Shown here: one piece after another, positions 13,595-22,678 of the stretch
Position numbering within the stretch: the stretch's first letter is position 1
Layout of the letters: every line of letters starts with the position of its first letter
Source of the DNA: CAIMZW01 sp037133095
GTDB lineage: Bacteria > Actinomycetota > Actinomycetes > Nanopelagicales > Nanopelagicaceae
Length of the DNA stretch: 24,194 nucleotides
Reading direction: 5' to 3'
NCBI GenBank assembly: GCA_037133095.1
Contig: JBAXOT010000027.1
Coordinates: forward strand, 1 to 24,194
Position numbers and translations under genes: made by a program
Notes under the pieces: model-generated
Seen by the model: the letters and a program-made list of their open reading frames with translations, nothing else
The model's database searches: none
Told to the model about the DNA's origin: nothing

Positions 13595-14908
13595 ATGACA
13601 GAACACTGGCGCGCCCCCTTCCGTGGGTCACACCCAGTCTCTGCTGTTGTTCACATTCCCGGTTCAAAATCTGTGACCAATCGGGCGTTGATATTGGCCG
13701 CTTTAGCCTCAACCCCATCAATTCTGCGCAAACCATTGCACTCGCGCGACTCCGAACTCATGATCGCCGGATTGCAGGCATTGGGAGCGCGAATCGAGAT
13801 TGATCCAACAACAAACGATATAACGCTCACGCCAGGCAAGCTTTTTGGCCCCGCGGCTATCGATGTCGGAAACGCCGGAACCGTCATGCGTTTCTTGCCG
13901 CCCGTGGCCGCTTTGGCCCAAGGTTTAGTCCATTTCGATGGCGACCCCAGGTCCCATGAAAGGCCATTGGGTCCAGTCATCTCCGCCCTTGAAGATTTAG
14001 GTGTCACGATCGAGCACGGCGCGCACTATCGGCTGCCATTGACGATCAATGGCGCCGGCAAAGTGCGCGGCGGCAAAGTGGAGATCGATGCCAGTTCCTC
14101 CAGCCAATTCATCTCAGCCCTTATGTTGATTGGCCCGGCAACCGAAACTGGAATCACGATTCGACATTCCGGTTTGCAGCTGCCTTCGATGCCGCACATC
14201 GAGATGACGGTCGCTATGTTGCGCGACTTCGGTGCCACCGTCACCACATCCGATTTTGCCAAAACTGGCGTACATGAGTGGCGCGTCGAGCCTGGTCCGT
14301 TACACGGCCTTGATCTCACAATTGAACCTGATCTCTCCAATGCCGCGCCTTTTATGGCGGCGGCAATGATCTGCGGTGGCACGGTTCGCATTAGTGATTG
14401 GCCTACTAAGACAACACAACCCGGAGATCAACTGCGTGAAATTTTCCATCAAATGGGGGCCCAGGTTGAACTTCACCCATCGACCCCAGGCGCTACCAGT
14501 TATTTGGAAATAACTGGCGGTCCAACTATCCAGGGCATCGATGTCGATCTCCATGACGTCGGAGAATTAACGCCTTCAATCGCTGCAATCTGCGCATTTG
14601 CCGATTCACCATCCTCATTGCGGGGAATTGGCCATCTTCGACTTCACGAAACCGATCGCCTCACCGCTCTGGCAACGGAAATTAATAGCCTCGGTGGCCA
14701 AGTGTCCGAGGAAGCGAGCGCTCTTCACATTACGCCACGGCCACTTCATGGTGGGACCTTCCACACTTATGACGATCATCGGCTGGCAACTGCCGGCGCC
14801 ATGCTCGGTCTCCGAGTTGCTGGCATCGAAGTGGAAAACATCGCAACCACTCGAAAGACTCTTCCCGATTTTCCTGGTGCTTGGGCTGCACTGCTTGCGA
14901 GTAATTAA
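13595..14908 (+). CDS. aroA: 3-phosphoshikimate 1-carboxyvinyltransferase (EPSP synthase)
   Basis: Sixth step of the shikimate pathway: transfers enolpyruvyl from phosphoenolpyruvate to shikimate 3-phosphate, giving EPSP for aromatic amino acids and chorismate. About 437 residues, normal for the family. Visible motifs are PGSKSVTNRALILAAL near the N-terminus (phosphate and shikimate binding), DVGNAGTVMRFLPPVAAL at about 88-105 (the family signature), LHETDRLTAL, and DDHRLATAGAMLGL near the end. The ATG at 13595 is preferred over an upstream frame start at 13550 because TAGGCT ends seven bases before it, fitting a leaderless start. The stop overlaps the rsgA start (TAATG), so the two genes form an operon. 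Confidence 0.96.
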   Translation: MTEHWRAPFRGSHPVSAVVHIPGSKSVTNRALILAALASTPSILRKPLHSRDSELMIAGLQALGARIEIDPTTNDITLTPGKLFGPAAIDVGNAGTVMRFLPPVAALAQGLVHFDGDPRSHERPLGPVISALEDLGVTIEHGAHYRLPLTINGAGKVRGGKVEIDASSSSQFISALMLIGPATETGITIRHSGLQLPSMPHIEMTVAMLRDFGATVTTSDFAKTGVHEWRVEPGPLHGLDLTIEPDLSNAAPFMAAAMICGGTVRISDWPTKTTQPGDQLREIFHQMGAQVELHPSTPGATSYLEITGGPTIQGIDVDLHDVGELTPSIAAICAFADSPSSLRGIGHLRLHETDRLTALATEINSLGGQVSEEASALHITPRPLHGGTFHTYDDHRLATAGAMLGLRVAGIEVENIATTRKTLPDFPGAWAALLASN

Positions 14909-15894
14909 TGGTCAATAGTCGAGATCTTGACGAGGACGATATTCGTTCACGTCCACCTCGCAGTTCTAGACCACGCACCAAAGATCGCCCTGATTACTCC
15001 AAAGCCACCGAAGCCATGGTGGTTGCCGTTGATCGAGGACGCGCTACGTGTGTTGTTGGCGAAGTAATCGTGACCGCGATGAAGGCACGAGAACTAGGCA
15101 AGAAATCAGTCGTAGTCGGCGATCAGGTTCGGATTGTCGGAGACCTCACTGGTTCGGATGGTTCACTCGCACGGATTGTTACCGTCCTGCCTCGAACAAA
15201 TACCCTCACTCGAACTGTCGATAACAATCCATCAGAAGAGCGAATGATTGTGGCTAATGTCGATCAAATTGCGATTGTCATCGCCGCTGCGAATCCTGAG
15301 CCTCGCCACGGTTTTGTCGATCGCGCTTTAGTTGTCGCTTTCGACCAAGGCATCAAGCCCTTGATATTTCTTACGAAGCGTGACTTAGCAGATCCGGCCG
15401 AATTTCTCGTCATGTATCAAGACCTCGATATTCCGGTCTTTGAAATCCAACGCGGTGGCAATCTCGAACAGGTTCGTCGCGTCCTCCAGGGAAAGCGAAC
15501 CGTGCTCTTGGGTCACTCAGGTGTTGGCAAGTCCACACTCGTTAATGCTCTTGTCGAAAGTGCTGAACGGTTAACCGGCAGCGTCAACGACGTCACCGGA
15601 CGAGGCCGACATACCTCCTCCAGCGCTATTGCGCTCAAACTTGAATCTATTCCAGAAGATGGCATTAATCCGACTGGGTGGGTCATTGATACGCCTGGTG
15701 TTCGCTCCTTTGGCTTGGGTCATATCGATATCCAGCGAGTCATTGGTGCCTTCCCGGAGTTCGCCCAAGCCTTAGAACACTGCCCTCGCAATTGTTCGCA
15801 TGATGAAGAAACCTGCGCGCTCAACAATTGGGAAGGTTTCGACACATCTGCCCAGTCGCGGCTTGAGAGCCTGCGTCGACTGCTTAAGTCCTAG
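14908..15894 (+). CDS. rsgA: Ribosome small-subunit-dependent GTPase A
   Basis: Circularly permuted GTPase, 328 residues, that helps mature the 30S ribosomal subunit. The permuted order is seen: G4 TKRD at 156-159 comes before G1 GHSGVGKST at 202-210 and G3 DTPG at 261-264. An OB-fold domain lies at about 35-100, preceded by a basic, disordered N-terminus. The zinc knuckle near the C-terminus has C292, C296, H298 and C303 (HCPRNCSHDEETC). ATG overlaps the aroA stop, indicating coupled translation. Its position after aroA agrees with the arrangement in mycobacteria. Confidence 0.95.
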   Translation: MVNSRDLDEDDIRSRPPRSSRPRTKDRPDYSKATEAMVVAVDRGRATCVVGEVIVTAMKARELGKKSVVVGDQVRIVGDLTGSDGSLARIVTVLPRTNTLTRTVDNNPSEERMIVANVDQIAIVIAAANPEPRHGFVDRALVVAFDQGIKPLIFLTKRDLADPAEFLVMYQDLDIPVFEIQRGGNLEQVRRVLQGKRTVLLGHSGVGKSTLVNALVESAERLTGSVNDVTGRGRHTSSSAIALKLESIPEDGINPTGWVIDTPGVRSFGLGHIDIQRVIGAFPEFAQALEHCPRNCSHDEETCALNNWEGFDTSAQSRLESLRRLLKS

Positions 15895-15923
15895 CAATTG
15901 GCTATCGGGTAACCTCTACCCCT

Positions 15924-16757
15924 ATGAGCCTAACCAGCGCCAGCGATATCCAATCCGACTTCGAACTCCTTCATAAATTGGCGGATTTAGCCGATTCCAT
16001 CACGATGAATCGTTATCAATCGCTGGACCTCGTTATCGAAACCAAGCCAGATGCCACCCCGGTCACCGATGCCGACAAAGCAACCGAGGTCGCACTTCGG
16101 GAACTTCTCGCAATCGAGCGACCCGGAGATTTAGTTGCAGGGGAAGAATTTGGCGTACCCGATCTTTCAGCGGGTGAGAGATATTGGATTATCGACCCCA
16201 TCGATGGCACTAAAAACTTTGTTCGTGGCGTTCCCACGTGGGCCACTCTCATAGCGCTGGCCGAACCTACCGGCGAAATCATTGTAGGAATGGTGAGTTC
16301 CCCCGCCCTCTTTCGCAGATGGTTTGCTGGAAAGGGTTTGGGCGCTTATGTCAGCCTCAACGGTGGCGCCGCCAAAAGAATCCGTGTCTCTCAGGTGAAA
16401 GAGTTAACTGACTCCTCTATTTCATATTCGGATTTAGTCGGCTGGGGTCAACGGCTCACCCCGTTTATCAATCTCCAGTCCAGGATTTGGCGAACAAGAG
16501 GCCTCGGCGATTTTTGGTCACACATGTTAGTTGCCGAAGGGGCGGTCGATTTGGCGGTAGAACCGCAACTCGCGCTCTGGGATATGGCCGCACTAGATAT
16601 TGTCGTTCGCGAAGCAGGCGGTCGCTTTACCAATATCGATGGGGTGGACGGCCCGCATGGCAAGAGCGCAATCTCCAGCAACGGTCTTGTTCACGAAGCA
16701 TTTCGCGCAGCGATTGACGCCACGACCATTTCCGATTCATCCAAGAATAAGAGCTAA
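15924..16757 (+). CDS. hisN: Histidinol-phosphatase, inositol monophosphatase type
   Basis: Magnesium-dependent phosphatase of the inositol monophosphatase family, 277 residues. It has the metal-binding GEE at 73-75, DPIDGTKNFVRG at 91-102, and LWDMAALDIVVREAGG near 218-233. In actinobacteria the member following aroA-rsgA is the HisN histidinol-phosphatase, which releases histidinol in histidine synthesis. The subfamily call depends on that context and on the PTWATLIAL sequence after the first motif; inositol-1-phosphatase activity cannot be excluded. The gene lies 29 bases after rsgA. TAACCT eight bases before ATG could also give a leaderless start. Confidence 0.85.
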   Translation: MSLTSASDIQSDFELLHKLADLADSITMNRYQSLDLVIETKPDATPVTDADKATEVALRELLAIERPGDLVAGEEFGVPDLSAGERYWIIDPIDGTKNFVRGVPTWATLIALAEPTGEIIVGMVSSPALFRRWFAGKGLGAYVSLNGGAAKRIRVSQVKELTDSSISYSDLVGWGQRLTPFINLQSRIWRTRGLGDFWSHMLVAEGAVDLAVEPQLALWDMAALDIVVREAGGRFTNIDGVDGPHGKSAISSNGLVHEAFRAAIDATTISDSSKNKS

Positions 16758-16763
16758 GACTTC

Positions 16764-17456
16764 GTGCACCTCTCCACGCAGAACCATTCGACACTACTCA
16801 TCGCCGGCGGCGCCGTCGCCATAATCTTGTTCATCACGTTGATTCTTCTCGGGCGGGGGCGAAAAAGCCGCACGGCGGCTGTGAAAGTTTCTGCCACCTC
16901 CACTATGGCCTCCCCTGAAATCGTCGAAGTATCCATTATCGAAAATTCATTAGTTGAAGATGCAGCGCCTGCCCTATCGGTCTCGGTTTCCCAAATTTCG
17001 ATCGTGAATGACCCGCTTCGCGATCTTGAATTATCTAATGCGCAAATTAAACCGCAGTCGAATTTCATCGCGGCACCTAGCATCGAATTGTTTCTCAATG
17101 TCCTAGCGCGCGAAATTGCCCATCGATTCTCTTCCGAAAGTGATCCGACTTTTTCTGCTCAGATCAATGCCATCCTCGAACGCACATCTGTTGACCACGC
17201 GCCAGAAATGCTGGACAGTCCATCGCCGATCGTGGAGAAGTTCCAGATTTCTCAGGAAAATTTGTCGGCGGCCAAGATCAATCATCACTCCCGAGCACAT
17301 ACGGTGCTGCTTGGCACCAAAAGTGCAATCAGTCGCAATGTCGCGCAGTTTCCAAAAGTGCTTCAAGAAATTCCTCAACAAAGTCTCGAGTCCGCTATTC
17401 CAACGCTCTACCTCGCGATTGATGGTTTGCTCTATGCCGCAATCGAATTTATTTAA
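16764..17456 (+). CDS. Hypothetical single-pass membrane protein
   Basis: A 230-residue protein, not recognised. One hydrophobic helix lies near the N-terminus (about 10-29, LLIAGGAVAIILFITLILLG), followed by a basic GRGRKSR stop-transfer, so the remaining 190 residues should be cytoplasmic. The next 60 residues are low-complexity acidic (IVEVSIIENSLVEDAAPALS). The C-terminal 130 residues look helical (IELFLNVLAREIAHRF and SLESAIPTLYLAIDGLLYAAIEF). The start is GTG, six bases after the hisN stop, so it is probably in the aroA-rsgA-hisN operon. Its stop overlaps that of zwf in the shared TTAA at 17453-17456, leaving no room for a terminator between the convergent genes. Confidence 0.7.
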   Translation: MHLSTQNHSTLLIAGGAVAIILFITLILLGRGRKSRTAAVKVSATSTMASPEIVEVSIIENSLVEDAAPALSVSVSQISIVNDPLRDLELSNAQIKPQSNFIAAPSIELFLNVLAREIAHRFSSESDPTFSAQINAILERTSVDHAPEMLDSPSPIVEKFQISQENLSAAKINHHSRAHTVLLGTKSAISRNVAQFPKVLQEIPQQSLESAIPTLYLAIDGLLYAAIEFI

Positions 17457-18838
17457 AGATCAATCCAGCCGTGTGGAATTAAGTCGTCAACCTTTTCAGG
17501 TCCCCACGTGCCTTTGAAGTAGGGATAGACCTGAGTCTCGTCATGAATAACATTTTCGAGGATTCGCCAGCTCTCTAGGACTGAATCGATGCGCGTAAAT
17601 CGCAAATGATCGCCGGACATAGCCGCTCGAAGTAAACGCTCATAGGCTTCTTGTCGTTCGCCTAATGCGGCGCTGAACTCGACATTGAGCTGAACGGGCA
17701 AGGTTTCCAAGCTGTCGCCCGGAGCCTTGGCGAGAAGTTCGATATCCACACCATCGTTCTTGCCTAACCTAAATCGAAGCAAATTAGGCGATGCTTCCTG
17801 CGAACCAGTGAAGAGCAATTGCGGTGGATGTTTAAATTCCACGACAACTTCTAAAGTTGTCTCCGTCAAATACTTTCCCGTTCGCAAATAGAACGGAACT
17901 CCGGCCCAGCGCCAGTTATTAACGAAGAGCTTGGCCGCCGCATAAGTCTCGGTTCGAGAATTCACCGCGACGCCTTTTTCTTCAAGATAACCAACATATT
18001 GACCTCGAACCACATCTTCTTTCTTTAACGGGTCAATGGCTCGAAATACCTTGATCTTTTCATCTTCCATAAATTGCGAAGAGAGGTCTGAAGGCGGCTC
18101 CATTGCAATGAGCGATACGACCTGAAGTAAATGATTTTGTAGCACGTCGCGAATGGCGCCCACGCCATCGTAAAAAGCACCTCGCCCTTCGATGCCAAAA
18201 TCTTCAGACATAGTGATCTGGATGCTGTTGATGTACCGGTGATTCCAGAGAGGTTCCCATATCGAATTTGCAAAGCGGAAGATCAAAATATCTTCGACCG
18301 ACTCTTTGCCTAAATAATGATCTATACGAAAGATACGCTCCTCGGGAAGCACTTTTTCCAGAGCTTCTTGCAACATTTCGGCTGATTGCAGATCTCGACC
18401 AAATGGTTTTTCTACAACCAATCGAGCGTTCTTTGTCAGCCCCACTGAAGCTAACCCTTGGGTAACATGTTCGAAAAGCGAAGGCGGAATAGCTAAGTAA
18501 ATGACGGGAGCAACCTTCTCCGCCAAAGCCAGAGCGAGATCTTGATAAACCTTTGGATCCTCATAATCTCCCACAACGAGTGAGAGCTTTGTATCGAGAC
18601 TAACCAAAACTTTCTCATCAACATCGCTCACATGAGAACGGATGGCATCAAATGCATTGGCAACAAATTGTTCATGGTTCCATTTAGTTGATGCCACACC
18701 AACGACATCCGCATTCAGGGCACCTTTGACCGCCATTTGATAGAGCGCGGGAAATAACTTCTTCTTCGCTAGATCACCGGTGGCGCCAAAAAGCACAACC
18801 ACATCAGCTTCTACTGGGATCTCTACTTTTTTAATCAT
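17453..18838 (-). CDS. zwf: Glucose-6-phosphate dehydrogenase
   Basis: First enzyme of the oxidative pentose phosphate pathway: oxidises glucose 6-phosphate to the lactone while reducing NADP+. About 461 residues from the ATG at 18836-18838; a TTG three codons earlier is also possible. Motifs: nucleotide-binding GATGDLAKKKLFPALY near the N-terminus, VEKPFGRD at about 142, the active-site RIDHYLGKE at 171-179, and the following FRFANSIWEPLWN. It is the last gene of a minus-strand run pgl-gnd-zwf, only 12 bases after gnd. The opcA gene that normally follows zwf in actinobacteria is absent; the gene on the other side is convergent and unrelated. Confidence 0.95.
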   Translation of the reverse strand: MIKKVEIPVEADVVVLFGATGDLAKKKLFPALYQMAVKGALNADVVGVASTKWNHEQFVANAFDAIRSHVSDVDEKVLVSLDTKLSLVVGDYEDPKVYQDLALALAEKVAPVIYLAIPPSLFEHVTQGLASVGLTKNARLVVEKPFGRDLQSAEMLQEALEKVLPEERIFRIDHYLGKESVEDILIFRFANSIWEPLWNHRYINSIQITMSEDFGIEGRGAFYDGVGAIRDVLQNHLLQVVSLIAMEPPSDLSSQFMEDEKIKVFRAIDPLKKEDVVRGQYVGYLEEKGVAVNSRTETYAAAKLFVNNWRWAGVPFYLRTGKYLTETTLEVVVEFKHPPQLLFTGSQEASPNLLRFRLGKNDGVDIELLAKAPGDSLETLPVQLNVEFSAALGERQEAYERLLRAAMSGDHLRFTRIDSVLESWRILENVIHDETQVYPYFKGTWGPEKVDDLIPHGWIDL

Positions 18839-18850
18839 ATAAGCCAATCA

Positions 18851-19918
18851 CTAACTTTTCTTCGGTTCAGTGTGGCCACCAAATTTCTTGCGCATAGCAG
18901 AGAGAACCTTGTTAGCGTATAAATCATTCCCGCGTGATGAGAACCGTCCCATCAGCGAGGCACTGAGAACATTTGCGGGTACGCCAGCATCGATTGCTGT
19001 TTGAACGGTCCAACGTCCTTCGCCTGAGTCGGAAACTGAGCCTGTATAGCCAGCCAATTCTGGATCTTCGACATACGCCTGGGCAGTCAAGTCCAATAAC
19101 CAAGAAGCAACAACTGAGCCACGACGCCATACCTCGGTTATTTCCGAGAGATCAAGATCGTACGTAGTTTCGGTGTGATCGCCCACGGCAGTTGGATGGT
19201 GAATTCCATGCCTGGCTGCATCCAATAAGTTCAATCCCTCGGCATATGCCGCCATCGCGCCGTATTCAATGCCATTGTGAACCATCTTCACAAAGTGTCC
19301 TGAACCTACTGGTCCACAATGATAGAAGCCTTGTTGAGCCGTTGATGTTGAACCTTCAGCTCCAGGCGTGATGCTTGCGGCCGCAACACCTGGTGCCATA
19401 GCTTCGAAAACTGGACGTAACCGATTGACGATGGCGACCTCGCCACCAATCATCAGACTGTAACCGCGCTCGAGTCCGAAGACGCCACCGCTGGTACCGA
19501 CATCGATAAAATTGATTTCCTTGGTTTTCAGCCAAGCGGCATTAGCAATATCATCGCGATAAAAAGTATTGCCGCCATCGATGATGGTGGATCCTGGGGC
19601 GAGGTATTGCGCAACGTTCTTGATTGTTGCTGCCGTAACTTCAGCCGGAACCATTATCCAAACAAATTGCGGATTTTCTGAATTGTTATAGTGCGTCAGA
19701 CCTTCCAGTGATTGCAAGCCCACGAAACCTTCTGCTGCAAGGTTGGAGACTGTCTCTGGATTTACATCGTAAACGCTGATCGCGATGGTGGTGCCGGCTG
19801 GGGTGTGTGACTGGATTCGGCGAGCAATGTTCGCCCCCATCCTGCCTAAGCCCACAATTGTCAATTGCAAGGTGCCAGGCTGTGGCGCTGAATGAGTGGC
19901 TGAATCGGACTCGGACAT
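18851..19918 (-). CDS. gnd: 6-phosphogluconate dehydrogenase, decarboxylating, short (probably NAD-dependent) type
   Basis: Third enzyme of the oxidative pentose phosphate pathway: 6-phosphogluconate to ribulose 5-phosphate and CO2. About 355 residues, far below the 470 of classical NADP enzymes, matching the short GndA/YqeC-type branch. Rossmann motif GLGRMGANIARR lies near residues 22-33. The next strand ends in VYDVNPE, where Asp suggests NAD+ preference. DVGTSGGVFGLERGYSLMIG carries the substrate signature, and HFVKMVHNGIEYGAM the catalytic Lys-His-Asn region. The start at 19918 has AAGGGAG at good spacing; an in-frame GTG five codons upstream is less likely. It sits between pgl and zwf, so all three oxidative-branch steps are encoded together. 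Confidence 0.93.
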   Translation of the reverse strand: MSESDSATHSAPQPGTLQLTIVGLGRMGANIARRIQSHTPAGTTIAISVYDVNPETVSNLAAEGFVGLQSLEGLTHYNNSENPQFVWIMVPAEVTAATIKNVAQYLAPGSTIIDGGNTFYRDDIANAAWLKTKEINFIDVGTSGGVFGLERGYSLMIGGEVAIVNRLRPVFEAMAPGVAAASITPGAEGSTSTAQQGFYHCGPVGSGHFVKMVHNGIEYGAMAAYAEGLNLLDAARHGIHHPTAVGDHTETTYDLDLSEITEVWRRGSVVASWLLDLTAQAYVEDPELAGYTGSVSDSGEGRWTVQTAIDAGVPANVLSASLMGRFSSRGNDLYANKVLSAMRKKFGGHTEPKKS

Positions 19919-19963
19919 TGCGCTCCCTTTCACTCCTGCAGTAACAGGAGGTATGTAACTAAA

Positions 19964-20692
19964 CTATTGAAGATCGGTCAGGATGAAAATCTGTCCACTA
20001 GATGAATTCTGGTGCAATATCTCAATCGGCATATCAGGAACGCCGTCGAGCGATGAGGTGAGCGCCATCCGTTTTGCCTCCCCCAGAGCCAAGATATAGA
20101 TCTGGTTGCTGAGCGCAATTCTAGCCAAAGAGAGTGTGACCCGCTCTTTCGGTGGTTTAGGCGAGTTCGGCACCGAAACCACGTCGTCTGGACTCTCGAG
20201 TGATTCTTGGCCGGGAAAACACGATGCCACATGTCCATCTTCACCCATACTTAATAGTGCAATATCAAACTTTCGACCGGTTACGGCTGCCTTTAGTTGT
20301 TCGGCATATTCTGAAGTTGCATCGGACAAAGAATGGGATTCATTAGTCAATAACTGATGAAAGACCAGGAGATCCGCGGTTAGTGACAGGGCTGAGGACA
20401 GCGCAATTCCAGTTCGATCCTGATCTAAAGCAGAGACAAAACGTTCGTCACTGAGCCAGATGTGAACTTTTAACTGCGAGTCTTTGTCACCAGTCTGCGT
20501 TCTGCTCTGCATACTTCGATGGAAGGCATAGTCAAGTGCTTTGCAGAGCGCCACACCACTTCTGCCGCCTGTTACGACAATGTGCGCATCTCGATTTTCA
20601 TGCCACGCCCGCAGTATGGTCGCGACGGCTCGATCTGCAGCGAGGGAAATAAGATGTTCGCCCGAGGGATCGAAGATCTTGGAAATTCGCAC
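19964..20692 (-). CDS. pgl: 6-phosphogluconolactonase
   Basis: Hydrolyses 6-phosphogluconolactone, the product of Zwf, to 6-phosphogluconate. 242 residues, normal for the DevB/Pgl type. Family marks: VVTGGRSG near residue 40, IWLSDERFV at about 79-87, and SMGEDGHVASCFPG at about 150, which differs slightly from the usual GMGEDGHTASLFPG but keeps the core. The start is a GTG overlapping the stop of the glycosyltransferase gene by one base (TAGTG), so this gene is translationally linked to the upstream glycosyltransferase. Gnd and Zwf follow, completing the pathway branch. Confidence 0.92.
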   Translation of the reverse strand: MRISKIFDPSGEHLISLAADRAVATILRAWHENRDAHIVVTGGRSGVALCKALDYAFHRSMQSRTQTGDKDSQLKVHIWLSDERFVSALDQDRTGIALSSALSLTADLLVFHQLLTNESHSLSDATSEYAEQLKAAVTGRKFDIALLSMGEDGHVASCFPGQESLESPDDVVSVPNSPKPPKERVTLSLARIALSNQIYILALGEAKRMALTSSLDGVPDMPIEILHQNSSSGQIFILTDLQ

Positions 20693-22611
20693 TAAGCGAG
20701 TTTCTTAAATTGTTCTGCGCAAAATTCCACGTCTTTATCGAAAGTTAAATAGCCATAAATCTCGCGATTATCGATGTATTGTGGAATGTCGCTGTGAACG
20801 GCAGAAAGGGCGAAATTGCGATATTCCAACTTGTCCTCTTCATATAAATAATTCAAGTGTGGAATGACATCGGCACGCACTAAATATGTGCAATGCACCA
20901 ATTGAACTTTGGTGATACCACGATATTCCTGATTGAGAATCCGGTGGTAATTCTCAGAGTGTTTATAAGCCGCATCTTCATAAATCTCATCGTGGTAATT
21001 AGCGTAATTTCCGTAGTACCAGGAAGGCTGTCCATTCGATTCTTCTATCCCTGCGTACCGAACCAATGGTGCAACGATCTCCAATTGGAGTCGAACCAGG
21101 GTACTCAAAGTATTGGGCTTGATGAAATTATCGATGTCGGCGACAAAATAAAACTCGCAGCCAACTTCCAAAGTCTTGAGCAAACTATCTTGTCGAATTC
21201 GACCTAACAAGTTGGTACGAGTTGGATTCCACTCGTGAGCACCGATCTCATTTACACGGGAATCGATATCTTGAGAATTAAATTCAATCGAGTGGAAAAG
21301 GGAGCCGAAGTCTTCGATGAATTTCTCAAGTATCGCAACGGTATTGTCAGTGTTGTCATTGGTCCGAATGTAAAGTGAAATACTCTCTTTCGGATAATCC
21401 TGCTTCAACAAGCACTCTAAATAGAGCGGTAAATAGGCGCCACCATTTTTGACGAGAATCGCCCAAAGAACCAAGGGGGTCTCGGAGAGATAGATGAGAG
21501 ATTCGTCTTCAGAATCATCAAGACCCAGAGTGTTTGCGCGTTCAGCCTCATGGGCCGCCCGATAAAAACCTAGATTCGCTTTGAGTCGTTCATCCGATGG
21601 GGCACCATTAATGGCCGCCATCCCATATCGAATCGCCGTTTCGTGGTCCCCTAATTTGTGCGAAGCAAGCGCAACTAAGTCAAAGCCCCACCACTCCCAA
21701 ATCTCTGGCTTTACTAGATGGTGGCTCTGTCGGAAGAGCACATCGATTTTTTTGGCGGACTCAAGGGATTCATCCCACTTATTGATCTGGCTGGCAACAT
21801 TCGCCCGCCAATGCCAAGCCTCATAAAATTTCTGCGCTTCGTTGGTTCCCTTGCGCGCCCACTCCAGCGCCCATTCCGGAAAGCCCATAGCCAGCGCGGC
21901 CTCTGACGCCCACATACAAGTCGAAGCACGTTCGATATCCCAACCACCGGAAATCTCAAGCGCCTTGTAGGCCATCTTGATGATTTCGCTCCACTCTTTC
22001 CGGTACCAGAGTTCACGCACCAGGTAGTGCGCCATGCGCCAATCTTGGGGCGATTCCGCCACAGCCATTTGAAGGAGATCGAAATAGGACTTTCGATCTT
22101 TCGAGTGATCTTGATTGTGATCGACTTCCAAATCAATTTCAGCACGGCGGTATTGCACACCAGTTTCCGGCGTAACTATTTCGTGGATTGGGTATTTCCA
22201 AATAAAACCTTTACGTGGATGAATCTTGAAATAATCTTGGTAGCTCCGGATTGATCCGTCTGGATATCGACCATTCACATGTTTGTAGATTGGCCAGTCA
22301 ATCCCTTCGGCGAAAGCTTTCTCAACAATTTCTCGCCAACCGGCTTGGAGGGTTTCATCCATATCAAGTTGAATACAGATATCGATGTCATCCGGCAAAA
22401 GAGCCAGTGATGCATTGCGTGCCACATCAAATCGCCATGGCGAGACTGAAATTGTTTGGACATGAATTCCGAGCGCTTGCGCAGCCTTAACGGTCGTATC
22501 TGTCGAACCGGTATCGGCGATGAGTAAATAATCTGCATCTTTGGCGGATTCAAACCATCTCGCGACAAACTTCTCCTCGTTGAGTGCGATGGTGTAGACG
22601 GCAATTTTCAT
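20692..22611 (-). CDS. Two-domain glycosyltransferase: GT2 + helical repeats + collagen-galactosyltransferase-like domain
   Basis: A 639-residue cytoplasmic protein with three parts. Residues 1-100 are a GT2 domain: TIALNEE at the start, ADTGSTDTT near 32-40 and the DMDE metal motif at 83-86. Residues about 180-350 are alpha-helical with TPR-like pairs (KWDESLESAKK, LGDHETAIRYG). Residues 379-639 resemble the N-terminal catalytic part of animal procollagen galactosyltransferases: PLVLWAILVKNGG, LKQDYPKESISLYI, the Asp motif ADIDNF at about 491-496, IVAPLVR, VQLVHCTYLV and DNREIYGYL at about 614-622. The match, including spacing, is by memory of COLGALT sequences. It probably adds sugar to a protein, most simply the collagen-like protein encoded two genes upstream. 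The pgl gene overlaps its stop by one base. Confidence 0.78.
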   Translation of the reverse strand: MKIAVYTIALNEEKFVARWFESAKDADYLLIADTGSTDTTVKAAQALGIHVQTISVSPWRFDVARNASLALLPDDIDICIQLDMDETLQAGWREIVEKAFAEGIDWPIYKHVNGRYPDGSIRSYQDYFKIHPRKGFIWKYPIHEIVTPETGVQYRRAEIDLEVDHNQDHSKDRKSYFDLLQMAVAESPQDWRMAHYLVRELWYRKEWSEIIKMAYKALEISGGWDIERASTCMWASEAALAMGFPEWALEWARKGTNEAQKFYEAWHWRANVASQINKWDESLESAKKIDVLFRQSHHLVKPEIWEWWGFDLVALASHKLGDHETAIRYGMAAINGAPSDERLKANLGFYRAAHEAERANTLGLDDSEDESLIYLSETPLVLWAILVKNGGAYLPLYLECLLKQDYPKESISLYIRTNDNTDNTVAILEKFIEDFGSLFHSIEFNSQDIDSRVNEIGAHEWNPTRTNLLGRIRQDSLLKTLEVGCEFYFVADIDNFIKPNTLSTLVRLQLEIVAPLVRYAGIEESNGQPSWYYGNYANYHDEIYEDAAYKHSENYHRILNQEYRGITKVQLVHCTYLVRADVIPHLNYLYEEDKLEYRNFALSAVHSDIPQYIDNREIYGYLTFDKDVEFCAEQFKKLA

Positions 22612-22678
22612 CGAGGAGAGCTCTTTCTTGATCTCAATTAGTCTTTCAGATTGGTAATTCTAAGCCAATCTTCTGGCC

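Noticed and set aside
13536..13736. N-terminal extension of the SRAP protein
   Set aside because: The family needs Cys directly after the initiator Met (MCGRYAL), and the extension overlaps the aroA 5' region in antisense.
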